The notes beneath the pieces were generated by a model. That model was given only the letters and a program-made list of their open reading frames with translations. It made no database searches and was not told the origin of the DNA. A DNA stretch of 64,000 bases, from assembly GCF_003264115.1 (NCBI RefSeq), contig NZ_CP021912.1:1471001-1535000 (forward strand), in the 5' to 3' direction. How positions within the stretch are numbered: the first letter of the stretch is position 1; every line of letters starts with the position of its first letter. The position numbers were made by a program, and so were the translations under genes. Source of the DNA: Erythrobacter sp. KY5. Lineage in GTDB: Bacteria; Pseudomonadota; Alphaproteobacteria; Sphingomonadales; Sphingomonadaceae. Shown piece after piece: positions 36,711-45,500 of this stretch.

Positions 36711-37411
36711 TACGCGGCGTCCTTGTCTGCGCTACCGCTAACCCGCGCTTCGGCATCGGCGCGAAAGGCTGCGACCAGTTCGCCGACGCGCGGGTCGGTC
36801 TTGAGCGCAGCGCGGTTGACGATGAGGCGCGCGGTGATGTCGATGATGCGGCTCGTCTCAACAAGGCCGTTCATCTTGAGCGTCGTTCCGGTCGACACAA
36901 GGTCAACGATCTGGCGCGCAAGGCCGAGCGAAGGGGCAAGCTCCATCGCGCCGTTGAGCTTAACGCACTCGGCCTGGATACCCTGCCGCTCAAAGTGGCG
37001 GCGGGTGAGGCTTGGGTACTTGGTCGCAACCCGCAAATGGCTGGCGCCGGCATGATCGTCCTCGTCCCCGGCAAGCCGTGCGACAGACAAGCGACAGTGG
37101 CCGATATCGAGGTCGACCGGCGCGTAAAGGTCGTCATAATCGAACTCCTCGACCACGTCAGAGCCAACGATGCCTACCTGTGCGGCACCGTGCGCAACGA
37201 ATGTCGCCACGTCGAACGCCCGCACGCGGATCAGCCGCATGTCTTCGCGGGTCGTGCCGAACGAAAGCGAGCGGTTGGCCTTGTCGTGAAAGCCATCCTC
37301 GGGCACCACGCCAGCGCGCGCCATGACGGGCAGCGCTTCGTCGAGGATGCGGCCCTTGGGCACGGCGAAGGTGAGTTGGTCGCCAGCGGGGGATGAGAGG
37401 TCGGTTGTCAT
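36710..37411 (-). CDS. hisG: ATP phosphoribosyltransferase, short form
   Basis: A 233-residue catalytic subunit for the first step of histidine synthesis. [63 protein letters not shown] and [16 protein letters not shown] are typical. The C-terminal regulatory domain of the long form is absent, so a HisZ partner should exist elsewhere in the genome. I start at MTTDLSSP (37411), 13 codons inside the open frame. Confidence 0.96.
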   Translation of the reverse strand: MTTDLSSPAGDQLTFAVPKGRILDEALPVMARAGVVPEDGFHDKANRSLSFGTTREDMRLIRVRAFDVATFVAHGAAQVGIVGSDVVEEFDYDDLYAPVDLDIGHCRLSVARLAGDEDDHAGASHLRVATKYPSLTRRHFERQGIQAECVKLNGAMELAPSLGLARQIVDLVSTGTTLKMNGLVETSRIIDITARLIVNRAALKTDPRVGELVAAFRADAEARVSGSADKDAA

Positions 37412-37478
37412 TTCGCGGCGGGACTTAGGCACTGGGCACCCAAAGGGCAATACAAACCAAGGTGGAGATTAAAGCGGC

Positions 37479-38591
37479 ATGACTGACAGCGGAAAGGTCG
37501 GAAGTGACTACAGAGCGGTCATGGCGATAGAAGATCTTGGCGCCGCAATCGAATGGCAGGCCGAACACGCCGAGATCAACGATGCACCGTGTACCGCACG
37601 CGTGATCCGCGCCCTGACCAAGGTCGCTGCGGGCGAGACCGCGACAGGGCGCCGAATTGCTGGCTGGCACGGACTCACGCTCAAGGATGCAATGCCCCTG
37701 AGAATTGCGGGCGGGCTGCACCATCTGGTCCTGAGCGGCGAGGACGATCGGCTGGCCCGCGTTTACAGTGGCCAGATCGCCGACCAAGGACAGGTTGACC
37801 GGCTGGTGTGCGAGTTGGTCGAGACCTATGATCACCGCTTGCTTCCATGGCTTGACGGGCCGCCTCAGACCAACGAGGCGGGTCGATCAGCGAGCATCAC
37901 GGCAGGGTTATTGTGGCTCGCGCAGCGTGTGGCTCCGCGCTTCGAACTGTTCGAATTGGGCGCAAGCGCTGGGGTAAACACCATGCTTGATCGCTACCGA
38001 TTCCGGCTGGGTGACACCGAGGTTGGACCCGCAGATTCGCCCATGCGGATCGAACCAGAATGGCGCGGTGGGGCCGGCTCGCCTCCCAACGCACCTGACG
38101 AATTCAAGATCGTGTCGGTTCGTGGATGCGACGTCGCGCCGATCAATCTCGCGGACGAGGCAAGCGCGCTGCGCCTCAAGAGCTATGTCTGGCCTGACGC
38201 TCCTGCTCGCATGGCCCGCATTGACGCCGCGATTGAACTTGCAAGCCAAGACCCGCCGCAAATTGTTCGGCAGGATGCAGGCGAATTCGTCGCCGATATG
38301 CTTAGCGAGCCTCAAGCCGAGGGCACAACGCGGGCGATGTTCCACTCGATCATGTGGCAATACATGCCCGCCGAAACGCAAGAAGCGATCACGCTGATGG
38401 TTGAACGCGAAGGGACAAAAGCTTCAGCCGAAAAGCCACTCGCATGGATCAGCCTCGAAACCGATCCCGCGACCTTCCGGCATGAATTGAAGGTGAGATA
38501 CTGGAACGGCGGCGAGAGCGACGGAGAGACCACGCTTCTCAGCCATGCGCACCCTCACGGAGCATGGGTTGAATGGGCTGGCAGCGCATAA
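37479..38591 (+). CDS. DUF2332 family protein
   Basis: A 370-residue cytoplasmic protein of the DUF2332 family, recognised by the general pattern LFELGASAGVNTMLDRYRF together with WPDAPARMARIDAAIE and FHSIMWQYMPAE. The first motif looks like a methyltransferase-type glycine loop, but activity has not been shown to my knowledge. It diverges from hisG (67 bases) and its stop is immediately followed by a perfect palindrome in front of the next gene. An internal start at MAIEDL is possible. Confidence 0.8.
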   Translation: MTDSGKVGSDYRAVMAIEDLGAAIEWQAEHAEINDAPCTARVIRALTKVAAGETATGRRIAGWHGLTLKDAMPLRIAGGLHHLVLSGEDDRLARVYSGQIADQGQVDRLVCELVETYDHRLLPWLDGPPQTNEAGRSASITAGLLWLAQRVAPRFELFELGASAGVNTMLDRYRFRLGDTEVGPADSPMRIEPEWRGGAGSPPNAPDEFKIVSVRGCDVAPINLADEASALRLKSYVWPDAPARMARIDAAIELASQDPPQIVRQDAGEFVADMLSEPQAEGTTRAMFHSIMWQYMPAETQEAITLMVEREGTKASAEKPLAWISLETDPATFRHELKVRYWNGGESDGETTLLSHAHPHGAWVEWAGSA

Positions 38592-38592
38592 G

Positions 38593-38607
38593 GTTGCAAA
38601 TTGCAAC
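38593..38607. promoter_or_regulatory. 15-bp palindrome, candidate operator
   Basis: GTTGCAAATTGCAAC is a perfect inverted repeat (7-bp arms, 1-base centre), one base after the DUF2332 stop and 21 bases before the ATG of the Coq4-like gene. Its size and symmetry fit a dimeric helix-turn-helix regulator; no T tract follows, so it is unlikely to be a terminator. Confidence 0.55.
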
Positions 38608-38628
38608 TAACATTGGTATGCATTGGGC

Positions 38629-39084
38629 ATGAGAGAGAAGCTTCCCTATTCCGATCTAACCCTTGCGGAGGCGCTCGTCGCTTTCCGCCAGCATCATGGT
38701 CTCGATTTGAAGTACGCCGACATGCGGGAAGGCGCGAAGGCGCACTTTGAGAGGTACGACATGGTGCATGTCCTCTTTGGCCTCGACACCAGCATTCGCC
38801 AAGAAGCGCAAGCCGATGGCTGGACACTGTTCGGGACAGATATCTCGCTGCGAGACGTTCGCGACTTTATGGATCTCCCCGAAGAGAAGCAACTGATCAA
38901 AGAGGTGGGTTGGGCCACGATCGCAAAAGGTTACCTGCGTGCGATCACCGATTATCCGGTCATCGCTTGGAAATCGCGCAAGCTTCGCCGGAAGTGGAGA
39001 TGGCCCGACAACGCCGACTATCGCAGCTGGACGGTCGCGCGCATCCGCCGTGAATTTGGGATCGAGCGCGCTCTCGCGGCCTGA
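38629..39084 (+). CDS. Small protein, possibly Coq4-related
   Basis: A 151-residue soluble protein. The segment ERYDMVHVLFGLDTSIRQEAQADGWTL resembles the HDxxHVLxG helix of the ubiquinone-biosynthesis protein Coq4, but the first His/Asp pair is replaced, so metal binding may be lost and the link is tentative. No signal peptide or membrane helix. I start at the ATG at 38629; a TTG two codons earlier is less likely. A palindrome just upstream suggests separate regulation from the DUF2332 gene before it. Confidence 0.5.
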   Translation: MREKLPYSDLTLAEALVAFRQHHGLDLKYADMREGAKAHFERYDMVHVLFGLDTSIRQEAQADGWTLFGTDISLRDVRDFMDLPEEKQLIKEVGWATIAKGYLRAITDYPVIAWKSRKLRRKWRWPDNADYRSWTVARIRREFGIERALAA

Positions 39085-39090
39085 TCCGCC

Positions 39091-39318
39091 TCAGTCTTCG
39101 TCGCTCCAGCGGAACTGGAACTCGAGTTCATGGTCGCTGCCGCTTTGCTCGTGCTCGATTGAGAATTCGGTTCCGGCCGGAATGTAGAGCCGCTCGCCCG
39201 CTACCTGAATCTCGAACGCCTTGTTCTCTTTCAAGGCTTTGACCAGGCGCTCGAGCTTTTGGATGTTCTGTTCGGTCGTGTAGGTTTTGGTGACGTCGCG
39301 GCCTTCTTCGGTGCTCAT
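39091..39318 (-). CDS. Amphi-Trp domain protein
   Basis: A 75-residue protein with the amphi-Trp domain pattern: an N-terminal helix, the strand FEIQVAGERLYIPAG, and the alternating C-terminal strand HELEFQFRWSDED. Function of the family is unknown. It is the last gene after the epoxide hydrolase-like gene (43-base gap) on the same strand and converges on the Coq4-like gene. Confidence 0.85.
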   Translation of the reverse strand: MSTEEGRDVTKTYTTEQNIQKLERLVKALKENKAFEIQVAGERLYIPAGTEFSIEHEQSGSDHELEFQFRWSDED

Positions 39319-39361
39319 TAAAAACGGTCCTTTGGTTTGATGATGTGCGTGACTTAGGCGC

Positions 39362-40258
39362 TCAAGATTGCAGGAAGGTTTCCATCGCCTCGATCATCGC
39401 CTCGGGCGCCTCCCACGTCACGAAATGGCCGCAGCCATGCACCGGCACGATGGTGAGCGGGTCGATGATCTCCTCCAGCCCTTCGAGGTTTTCGGCCGGC
39501 AAGGCGAGGTCGTCCATTGCCCAGACGACCAGAGTCGGGATCGTGAGTTTGGGCAGTGTGGGAGGCGAATAGTCGGCGGGCAATTCGAACGGCTCGTCCA
39601 TCGTCGGCACCTGCATGGCGCTCGCGCGGTAATAGTTGATCATGCCGAAGCACGCATCGCGGTCTTCCCATTCGTGCAGCATGCGCTGGCGCTCTTCGAC
39701 CGGCATTTCGCCGGGGCGGTCCCAGTTCACTTCCTGCTTGAGTATCCCGGTGATCCCGTGCTCGCGGATAAGTTCGTCATTTGCCGGATCGCGAAAGCCG
39801 CGAATGTATTGGCTGGATTCGCGCTGGCCGGGATGGGTGTAGAGCAGCTTCTGGAAGATCGCCGGATGAGGGGCATTGGCGATGATTGCGCGGGTGACCC
39901 GCGTGTTCTGTCCGGCAAGCGCCACGCCCCAGGCCACAGCTCCGCCCCAGTCGTGCCCGACGATAGTGAATGTCTCGACCCCCAGCGCATCCGCCAGCAG
40001 AAAGACATCGCCGATGAGCTTGTCGGGCGAGTAATTCTCGACGCCCTGCGGTTTGGAAGAACCCGCATAGCCGCGCTGGTCGGGCGCGATGCAGCGATAC
40101 TGCTTTGAGAAATGCGCGATCTGGTGGCGCCACGTGCGGTGGTTTTCGGGAAAGCCATGGAGGAAGACGAGGACAGGCGCATCGCGCGGCCCTTCGTCGA
40201 CCACGTCGAGTTCGATCCCGTTGGCGAGCGTGACGCACGTCTGCTCCATGCCGCTCAT
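39362..40258 (-). CDS. Alpha/beta hydrolase, epoxide hydrolase-like
   Basis: A 298-residue hydrolase with the oxyanion HGFPE motif and an aspartate nucleophile in VGHDWGG (Asp103), which separates epoxide hydrolases and dehalogenases from serine esterases. The catalytic His is in HGCGHFVTWEAPE. APDQRGYAGSSKP and the cap-domain tyrosines also fit soluble epoxide hydrolases. Its ATG overlaps the SDR stop (ATGA). Substrate unknown. Confidence 0.88.
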   Translation of the reverse strand: MSGMEQTCVTLANGIELDVVDEGPRDAPVLVFLHGFPENHRTWRHQIAHFSKQYRCIAPDQRGYAGSSKPQGVENYSPDKLIGDVFLLADALGVETFTIVGHDWGGAVAWGVALAGQNTRVTRAIIANAPHPAIFQKLLYTHPGQRESSQYIRGFRDPANDELIREHGITGILKQEVNWDRPGEMPVEERQRMLHEWEDRDACFGMINYYRASAMQVPTMDEPFELPADYSPPTLPKLTIPTLVVWAMDDLALPAENLEGLEEIIDPLTIVPVHGCGHFVTWEAPEAMIEAMETFLQS

Positions 40259-41067
40259 TCGGTTTCCTCCATCCGCTCCATGTAACCGCCTGCGACCATG
40301 CCGGCGATCTGGTCGAACAGCGCATCGGGTGTGCGCCGCATCTCGCCCATCTGTTGTTCCATGCCTTCGGCGACGATAATCTCGCGTTCGCCCGCGGCGA
40401 TCCCATCGAGCATGGTCTTAGCGGCGTCTGGTGCAGGGATGCCCTCATCGATCACCTTGTCCGAAACGCCTCGCTTGCTGCCATCGCCCTTGAGGGCATT
40501 GCGCGAAACATTGGTCGCGACCGAGCCGGGATAGATCACGTGGACGCTAACTCCGGTTTGCGACAGCTCTCCGCGAAGTGCATCGCCATAGCCGGCAAGC
40601 CCGAACTTCACCGCGCTGTAGGCGGTGCGCATCGGCACGCCGACCTTGCCTGCGATCGAGGAGATGAAAGCGAGCGCGCCAGAGCCGCGCTCGACCATGT
40701 GCCCGATCAGTCCTTGCGCGAAGGCGATCTGTGCGGTGAGGTCGATGTCGATGATGTCGCGATAGACCTGCATGTCGGTCTTGAGAGCGCGGCTGCGCTG
40801 GGAAACGCCGGCATTGGCAATCGCGATATCGACGCCGCCTTTCCACGCGATGGCTTTAGCGGTTGCCTCTGCAAGGGCCGCGTCATCGCGCACGTCAAAG
40901 GGGAGGATCAGGGTCTCGCCGCAATCCTTCGCCACCTCGGCCAACCTTGCCTCGTCGCGGCCCGACAGCACGAGATGAGCGCCACGCGATGACAAATCGC
41001 TCGCGAGCGCCGCTCCGATGCCCGATGACGCGCCCGTAACCCAGGCGACCTTACCGGTGTAGTCCAT
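40255..41067 (-). CDS. Short-chain dehydrogenase/reductase
   Basis: A 270-residue classical SDR. TGASSGIG binds NAD(P), NANAG-type motif reads IANAG, and the catalytic set is Ser136/Ser137, Tyr150 and Lys154 (YSAVK). The C-terminal third is long and ends in an amphipathic helix. I start at the ATG at 41067 rather than the TTG before it; a GGGAGGGG ribosome site precedes. It sits between pirin (24-base gap) and the epoxide hydrolase-like gene (4-base overlap). Confidence 0.9.
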   Translation of the reverse strand: MDYTGKVAWVTGASSGIGAALASDLSSRGAHLVLSGRDEARLAEVAKDCGETLILPFDVRDDAALAEATAKAIAWKGGVDIAIANAGVSQRSRALKTDMQVYRDIIDIDLTAQIAFAQGLIGHMVERGSGALAFISSIAGKVGVPMRTAYSAVKFGLAGYGDALRGELSQTGVSVHVIYPGSVATNVSRNALKGDGSKRGVSDKVIDEGIPAPDAAKTMLDGIAAGEREIIVAEGMEQQMGEMRRTPDALFDQIAGMVAGGYMERMEETE

Positions 41068-41091
41068 CAATTCCCCTCCCGATGTCTCTCT

Positions 41092-41982
41092 CTATGGATA
41101 GCTGACGGTCTTGGGCACGTCCGGCAAGGGGATAAACTCCCCTTCGTCATCCGGTACCTTGCCGAAGCGCCCTTCGCGCCAATCGTCTTTGGCCTGATTG
41201 ATTCGCTCGCGATCGGAACTGACGAAGTTCCACCAGACGTGGCGGCGCGTGGTGAATGCCTCGCCGCCCAGCAGCATAACCCGGCCACCGCTTTCGCTCG
41301 AAAGCGTCATCGTTTCGCCGGGCTTCAATACGGCCAACTCATAAGGCGTGAGCGTACAGTTCCCGATAGTTGCCTCGCCGCCGACCAGCATGACCGCGCG
41401 TTCGTCGGCTTCGGAATCGATCGGGATCGAGCCGTTCGGGCCAAGCAATATCTCGGAGTAAATCGTGTCCGCATGGGTCGTGGTCGCCGCGCGCTGTCCC
41501 CAAAGCTCGCCCATGATGACGCAGGCGGTTACGCCCTTGTCTTCAATCTTCGGCAAATCGCTGACCGCTTCGAAGGCAGGGTCGATCTCCTCCTTGCCAT
41601 CGGGCAGAGCCAACCAGGTTTGCATCCCGTAGAGCATGGGCCCTTTGCTACGCTCATCCTCGGGGGAACGCTCGGAATGGGCTATGCCGCGACCGGCGGT
41701 CATCAAATTGACGGTGCCGGGACGGATTGTCGAAAAGGTGCCCAGCGTATCGCGGTGGTCGATCGCACCTTGGAACAGCCATGTTACGGTTGCGAGGTTG
41801 ATATGCGGGTGAGGGCGCACGTCCATGCCTGTGCCGATATCGAGCTGACCGGGACCGAATTCGTCAACGAAAATGAAGGGACCGACCATCTGCCTCGCCT
41901 TCGAAGGCAGAACGCGGCGCACTTCAAACTGGCCAAGGTCATGTGTTGTGGGAGTCACGATCTGGGTGATGAGGTCAGTCAT
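41092..41982 (-). CDS. Pirin family protein
   Basis: A 296-residue bicupin. The N-terminal cupin carries the pirin metal motif RPHPHINLATVTWLFQGAIDHRDTLG followed by AGRGIAHSE; the second cupin lies at about 190-270. Some bacterial pirins act as quercetin dioxygenases or enzyme regulators; the function here is unknown. Start ATG overlaps the NUDIX stop by four bases (ATGA). Confidence 0.92.
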   Translation of the reverse strand: MTDLITQIVTPTTHDLGQFEVRRVLPSKARQMVGPFIFVDEFGPGQLDIGTGMDVRPHPHINLATVTWLFQGAIDHRDTLGTFSTIRPGTVNLMTAGRGIAHSERSPEDERSKGPMLYGMQTWLALPDGKEEIDPAFEAVSDLPKIEDKGVTACVIMGELWGQRAATTTHADTIYSEILLGPNGSIPIDSEADERAVMLVGGEATIGNCTLTPYELAVLKPGETMTLSSESGGRVMLLGGEAFTTRRHVWWNFVSSDRERINQAKDDWREGRFGKVPDDEGEFIPLPDVPKTVSYP

Positions 41983-42437
41983 CGCATTTCCCTATTCTGC
42001 ATAATGATTTGCGCGAGCGTTTCGGGAAAGACGGCTTCTGGCCAATCGCCGAGTTCTGCAAGCTCGAACCAGCGATGCCGTGTCATGACACGCTGTTCGA
42101 GAGCGGTGTGGCCTTGCGTTGAAATCTGCGTGCTGGAGACGCGGATCACGAAATAGCGCTCATCAGCCTGAATCGGTTCACCTTCGACCGTAATGAATTC
42201 AGGAGTGGTGCGCGCGACCTGCTGGCCCGGATCGGCTACGATACCGGTTTCCTCAAGCAGTTCTCGCCGTGCAGCCTCTTCGAAGCTTTCGTGCGGCTCG
42301 CATTCCCCGCCCGCTGTCACCCAGAAAGGTGGTCTGTCGGCAAGACTAAAGCGGAACAAGAGAACGCGCTGCACATCGTCGAGCACGATGATCCGCGCCG
42401 CGCGCCGAACGCGTTTGGTGTTCCCAAATTCGTTCAT
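41979..42437 (-). CDS. NUDIX hydrolase
   Basis: A 152-residue pyrophosphohydrolase with a perfect Nudix box: G-x5-E-x7-REUxEExGU in GGECEPHESFEEAARRELLEETGI (quoted in part; Glu pair in RELLEETG). The start at MNEFGNTKRV (42437) puts it 10 bases after bolA; the 41 codons before it are a shadow of bolA. Substrate class cannot be told from sequence. Confidence 0.92.
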   Translation of the reverse strand: MNEFGNTKRVRRAARIIVLDDVQRVLLFRFSLADRPPFWVTAGGECEPHESFEEAARRELLEETGIVADPGQQVARTTPEFITVEGEPIQADERYFVIRVSSTQISTQGHTALEQRVMTRHRWFELAELGDWPEAVFPETLAQIIMQNREMR

Positions 42438-42447
42438 CGCTGAGCTG

Positions 42448-42720
42448 TTACCCGGTGGGCGCGCTGGCTTTGATCGCAACCGCGTGGACGCGTTCGCCCA
42501 CAATGTCGCCGAGTGCTTCGATGACTGAACGCTGCCTTGCGAGGCGTGACATGTCACCAAAGGCGGGCGCTTCGATCACGACGGTAAAGTGCGATTCGCC
42601 TGAACCGTTATCACCAGCGTGACCCGAATGTTGGGCGCTGTCATTGATGATCTCAAGCTGCGTTGGCTCGAAAGCTTTGGTCAGCAACTCACGCATTTCT
42701 TCCGCTACTGTCCCGCTCAT
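42448..42720 (-). CDS. bolA: BolA family protein
   Basis: A 90-residue BolA-fold protein; family members bind monothiol glutaredoxin Fe-S clusters. EEMRELLTKAFEPTQLEIINDSAQHSGHAG, FTVVIEAPAF and LARQRSVIEALGD, HAVAIKA are characteristic. The ATG at 42720 has a GGTGAG-type site; a longer form from 42780 is possible but not conserved. It heads a six-gene operon (bolA-nudix-pirin-SDR-epoxide hydrolase-amphi-Trp) and diverges from the J-domain gene. Confidence 0.93.
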   Translation of the reverse strand: MSGTVAEEMRELLTKAFEPTQLEIINDSAQHSGHAGDNGSGESHFTVVIEAPAFGDMSRLARQRSVIEALGDIVGERVHAVAIKASAPTG

Positions 42721-42792
42721 CTCACCACTTTCCTTCTTTGCAACATTGGCCAGCTTGGAATTTGGCATCTTAATCGCCATTCTCAAGGGTTC

Positions 42793-43386
42793 ATGTCTCA
42801 GACGCGATTTCATGGACGGTTCGAAACCGATGAGAGGGTGTGCGAACACCCGACGTGCCGCGAGCCGGGGGAGTTCCGTGCGCCGGGATATCGTCCCAAC
42901 GGATTTGACGGGCCGGGCGAGTGGCGCTGGTTCTGCCTTGATCATGTGCGCGAGTTTAACGCCGGGTATGACTGGTTCGAAGGAATGAGCGCAGAGGAAA
43001 TCATTTCGGCCCAGTCGCCTGCCAGCGGCTGGCGAACCGAAAGCCCCAGTTTTGGCGCGCGCGCCGCGGTTGACGGTATGCCGCGCTGGGCTGACTTCGA
43101 CGACCCGCTCGACGCGATTTCGGCCCGCGCAAACGGCATTCGCAGCCGCGCTCAACGCGAAGCGACGATGGCAATGGACGGGCGCTTTTCGAAGGACGAA
43201 GCCGAAGCGCTCGAGACGATGGGCCTGGGTTCGAACACAGACCGCCGCCGCCTGCGCCGCCGATATTCCGAGCTGGTGCGCCGCTACCACCCCGACCGCA
43301 ATGGCGGGGATCGCAGCCACGAAGCGCGGCTCGGCAAGGTGGTCGAGGCCTACCAGCTGTTGAGGAAAAGCACGGCCATTGCGTGA
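42793..43386 (+). CDS. J-domain protein with N-terminal zinc-finger-like segment
   Basis: A 197-residue protein with a C-terminal J domain (about 137-197) including the HPD tripeptide at 166-168 (RRYHPDRNGG), which stimulates a DnaK-type chaperone. The N-terminal half contains CEHPTC and FCLDH, a possible metal site. Start at MSQTRFHG (42793). In many alphaproteobacteria a gene of this kind lies next to bolA and cobS, as here, with the MpaB-like gene inserted between. Confidence 0.9.
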   Translation: MSQTRFHGRFETDERVCEHPTCREPGEFRAPGYRPNGFDGPGEWRWFCLDHVREFNAGYDWFEGMSAEEIISAQSPASGWRTESPSFGARAAVDGMPRWADFDDPLDAISARANGIRSRAQREATMAMDGRFSKDEAEALETMGLGSNTDRRRLRRRYSELVRRYHPDRNGGDRSHEARLGKVVEAYQLLRKSTAIA

Positions 43387-43441
43387 GCCGGCCTGCGAAT
43401 GAGCCCGCCCGACCTCTCTTTGCTCACTGAAGAGGCAAAGA

Positions 43442-44293
43442 TCAGTTCTGGCGAAACGCCCAGCGCAGCGTCCGGCCCATGCCCCAGGTCGCCGCGCGGG
43501 CTGGCAGGGCAGTCAGGACCGGCCGCTGAAGGTTCAGCATGGATCGCGCAAAAGGCGGAAGCATGGCCACCGCTTCTGCGCCAAGCAAGGTCTGCAAGGC
43601 GGGCGGCGTGTTCTTTGGACGCTGATTGAGGACCAGCTGCGCAATCTCGCGGGCCTGTGGCGTTGCCCGCAGGTCGCCGCGAAGTTCGCGAAAAAGCGCA
43701 TCCGCCTCGCGCCGGGTCTCTGGCACCGGGTCTGCGCCAAGAGCGCGGGCGATGACTGCGATCTGGCGATAATATTCATCCTGCTGGGCACCGGGCATGT
43801 CGGGTCGAACATGGCGCAGATAGCCTGCGAGAAAACTCTGCGCTTCGGTTACGTGAACCCAGGCGAGCGTGCGCGGATTGGTCGCCTCGTAGCGGCTTCC
43901 ATCCGGCAGCGTGCCGCCAACTTTCGCGTGTATGCGATTGACGCGGTCTATGGCTTTCATCGCATCATCACGGTGCCCGAAGGTCGTTACCGCGATGAAC
44001 CGGGCGGTCCTCTGCAAGCGCCCGTGCATGTCCTCGCGAAAGTTGGAATGGTCGAGCACGCCTTGCAGCGCATGCGGGTGAAGCATTTGCAACAACAGCG
44101 CGCGAATTCCGCCGGTCATCATGCCGACGATATCGGCATGCACCATGCGGATCGGCGTATCCTTCTCGAACAGCGCGTCGTCAGATGGCGGGACCGGCTT
44201 TTGTCGGCTGGAAGAATCGTTGAAGGTGCTACGAACCTGCTCGACCAGTTTGAGGCGAAAGCGTTCAATCGGGATGTCGAGCGGGGAGGGCAT
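43442..44293 (-). CDS. Oxygenase MpaB-like (DUF2236) protein
   Basis: A 283-residue protein of the DUF2236 family. The typical features are an N-terminal ADIVGMMTGGIRALLLQMLHPHALQGVLDHS helix region, the FGHRDDAMKAIDRVNRIHAKVGG segment, and NPRTLAWVHVTEAQSFL with the conserved His. Fungal MpaB oxidatively cleaves a terpenoid chain, and latex-clearing protein is distantly related with haem bound to the His; activity here is unproven. It is oppositely oriented between the J-domain gene and cobS. Confidence 0.85.
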   Translation of the reverse strand: MPSPLDIPIERFRLKLVEQVRSTFNDSSSRQKPVPPSDDALFEKDTPIRMVHADIVGMMTGGIRALLLQMLHPHALQGVLDHSNFREDMHGRLQRTARFIAVTTFGHRDDAMKAIDRVNRIHAKVGGTLPDGSRYEATNPRTLAWVHVTEAQSFLAGYLRHVRPDMPGAQQDEYYRQIAVIARALGADPVPETRREADALFRELRGDLRATPQAREIAQLVLNQRPKNTPPALQTLLGAEAVAMLPPFARSMLNLQRPVLTALPARAATWGMGRTLRWAFRQN

Positions 44294-44465
44294 GGGAGCT
44301 ATCTAATCACCCTGATCGGATTTTTCGAGAAGCGCGACACTTAATTCAAGCGGGGGCACATGAGGAAAATTCGCGTGCCACATCAAGCCTGGCCGAGAAT
44401 GTCAGGTCTAGATTTGAAACCGATACTTGCCCGCGCGGCGCTTGGCCTTTAACGGTCCGGTCGAA

Positions 44466-45455
44466 ATGAACTCACACTCCTCCGAAGAATTCGCTGGCAA
44501 GAGCGCCATTCCCTCCGAACCCGACTCGACGGTCGACGTGCGCGACACGTTCGGCATCGATGTCGACTGGCAGGTTCCGGCCTTCAGCGCGAATGATGAG
44601 CATGTGCCGGAGCTCGACGAGAGCTATGTATTCGACCCGGATACGACCCTCGCGATTCTCGCAGGTTTTGCTCACAATCGCCGTGTGATGGTGCAGGGCT
44701 ATCACGGAACGGGTAAATCCACCCATATCGAGCAGGTTGCCGCGCGCCTGAACTGGCCGAGCATCCGCGTGAACCTTGATGCGCATATCAGCCGTATCGA
44801 TCTGGTGGGCCGCGATGCGATCGTCCTGAAAGACGGCTTGCAGGTTACCGAGTTCAAGGAGGGCATTCTTCCTTGGGCGCTTCAGCACCCGGTCGCGCTG
44901 ACCTTTGACGAATACGATGCGGGCCGCCCTGACGTCATGTTCGTGATCCAGCGTGTGCTCGAATTCGATGGCAGGCTGACACTGCTTGACCAGAACCGTG
45001 TGATTACGCCCAACCCCTATTTCCGCCTGTTCGCGACCACCAACACGGTAGGCCTAGGCGACACCAGCGGCCTTTATCACGGCACTCAGGCGATCAACCA
45101 GGCGCAGATGGACCGCTGGAACATCGTGGTAGCGCTGAACTATCTGCCGGCAGAGACCGAGCAGAAGATCGTCAAATCGAAGACGCCCGAATCCGACGAC
45201 GCGCTTATCGCTGACATGGTCAAGGTCGCAGAGCTCACCCGTCAGGGCTTCATGAGCGGCGACATTTCGACCGTCATGAGCCCGCGCACCGTGATCACAT
45301 GGGCGCAGAACGCCGCGATTTTCAATTCTGTCGGCTTTGCCTTCCGCCTGTCGTTCCTGAACAAGTGCGACGAGGCCGAGCGCACGTTGGTAAGCGAATA
45401 CTATCAGCGCGTGTTCAACGAAGATCTGCCGGAAGGTGCAGCGAAGGGCGTATAA
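44466..45455 (+). CDS. cobS: CobS-type AAA+ ATPase (cobaltochelatase subunit)
   Basis: A 329-residue AAA+ ATPase. Walker A is GYHGTGKST (78-86), Walker [10 protein letters not shown], and [29 protein letters not shown] is nearly diagnostic for CobS. In aerobic cobalamin synthesis CobS and CobT drive cobalt insertion by CobN; in organisms without that pathway CobS-CobT pairs have been kept for unknown chelatase-like roles. Neither cobT nor cobN is adjacent here: the next gene is a penicillin-binding protein, 45 bases on. I start at MNSHSSEE. Confidence 0.92.
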   Translation: MNSHSSEEFAGKSAIPSEPDSTVDVRDTFGIDVDWQVPAFSANDEHVPELDESYVFDPDTTLAILAGFAHNRRVMVQGYHGTGKSTHIEQVAARLNWPSIRVNLDAHISRIDLVGRDAIVLKDGLQVTEFKEGILPWALQHPVALTFDEYDAGRPDVMFVIQRVLEFDGRLTLLDQNRVITPNPYFRLFATTNTVGLGDTSGLYHGTQAINQAQMDRWNIVVALNYLPAETEQKIVKSKTPESDDALIADMVKVAELTRQGFMSGDISTVMSPRTVITWAQNAAIFNSVGFAFRLSFLNKCDEAERTLVSEYYQRVFNEDLPEGAAKGV

Positions 45456-45500
45456 GGCCCACTTGCGCAAAGCTGTGTTAGGCTGTTAATACAGTTCACC

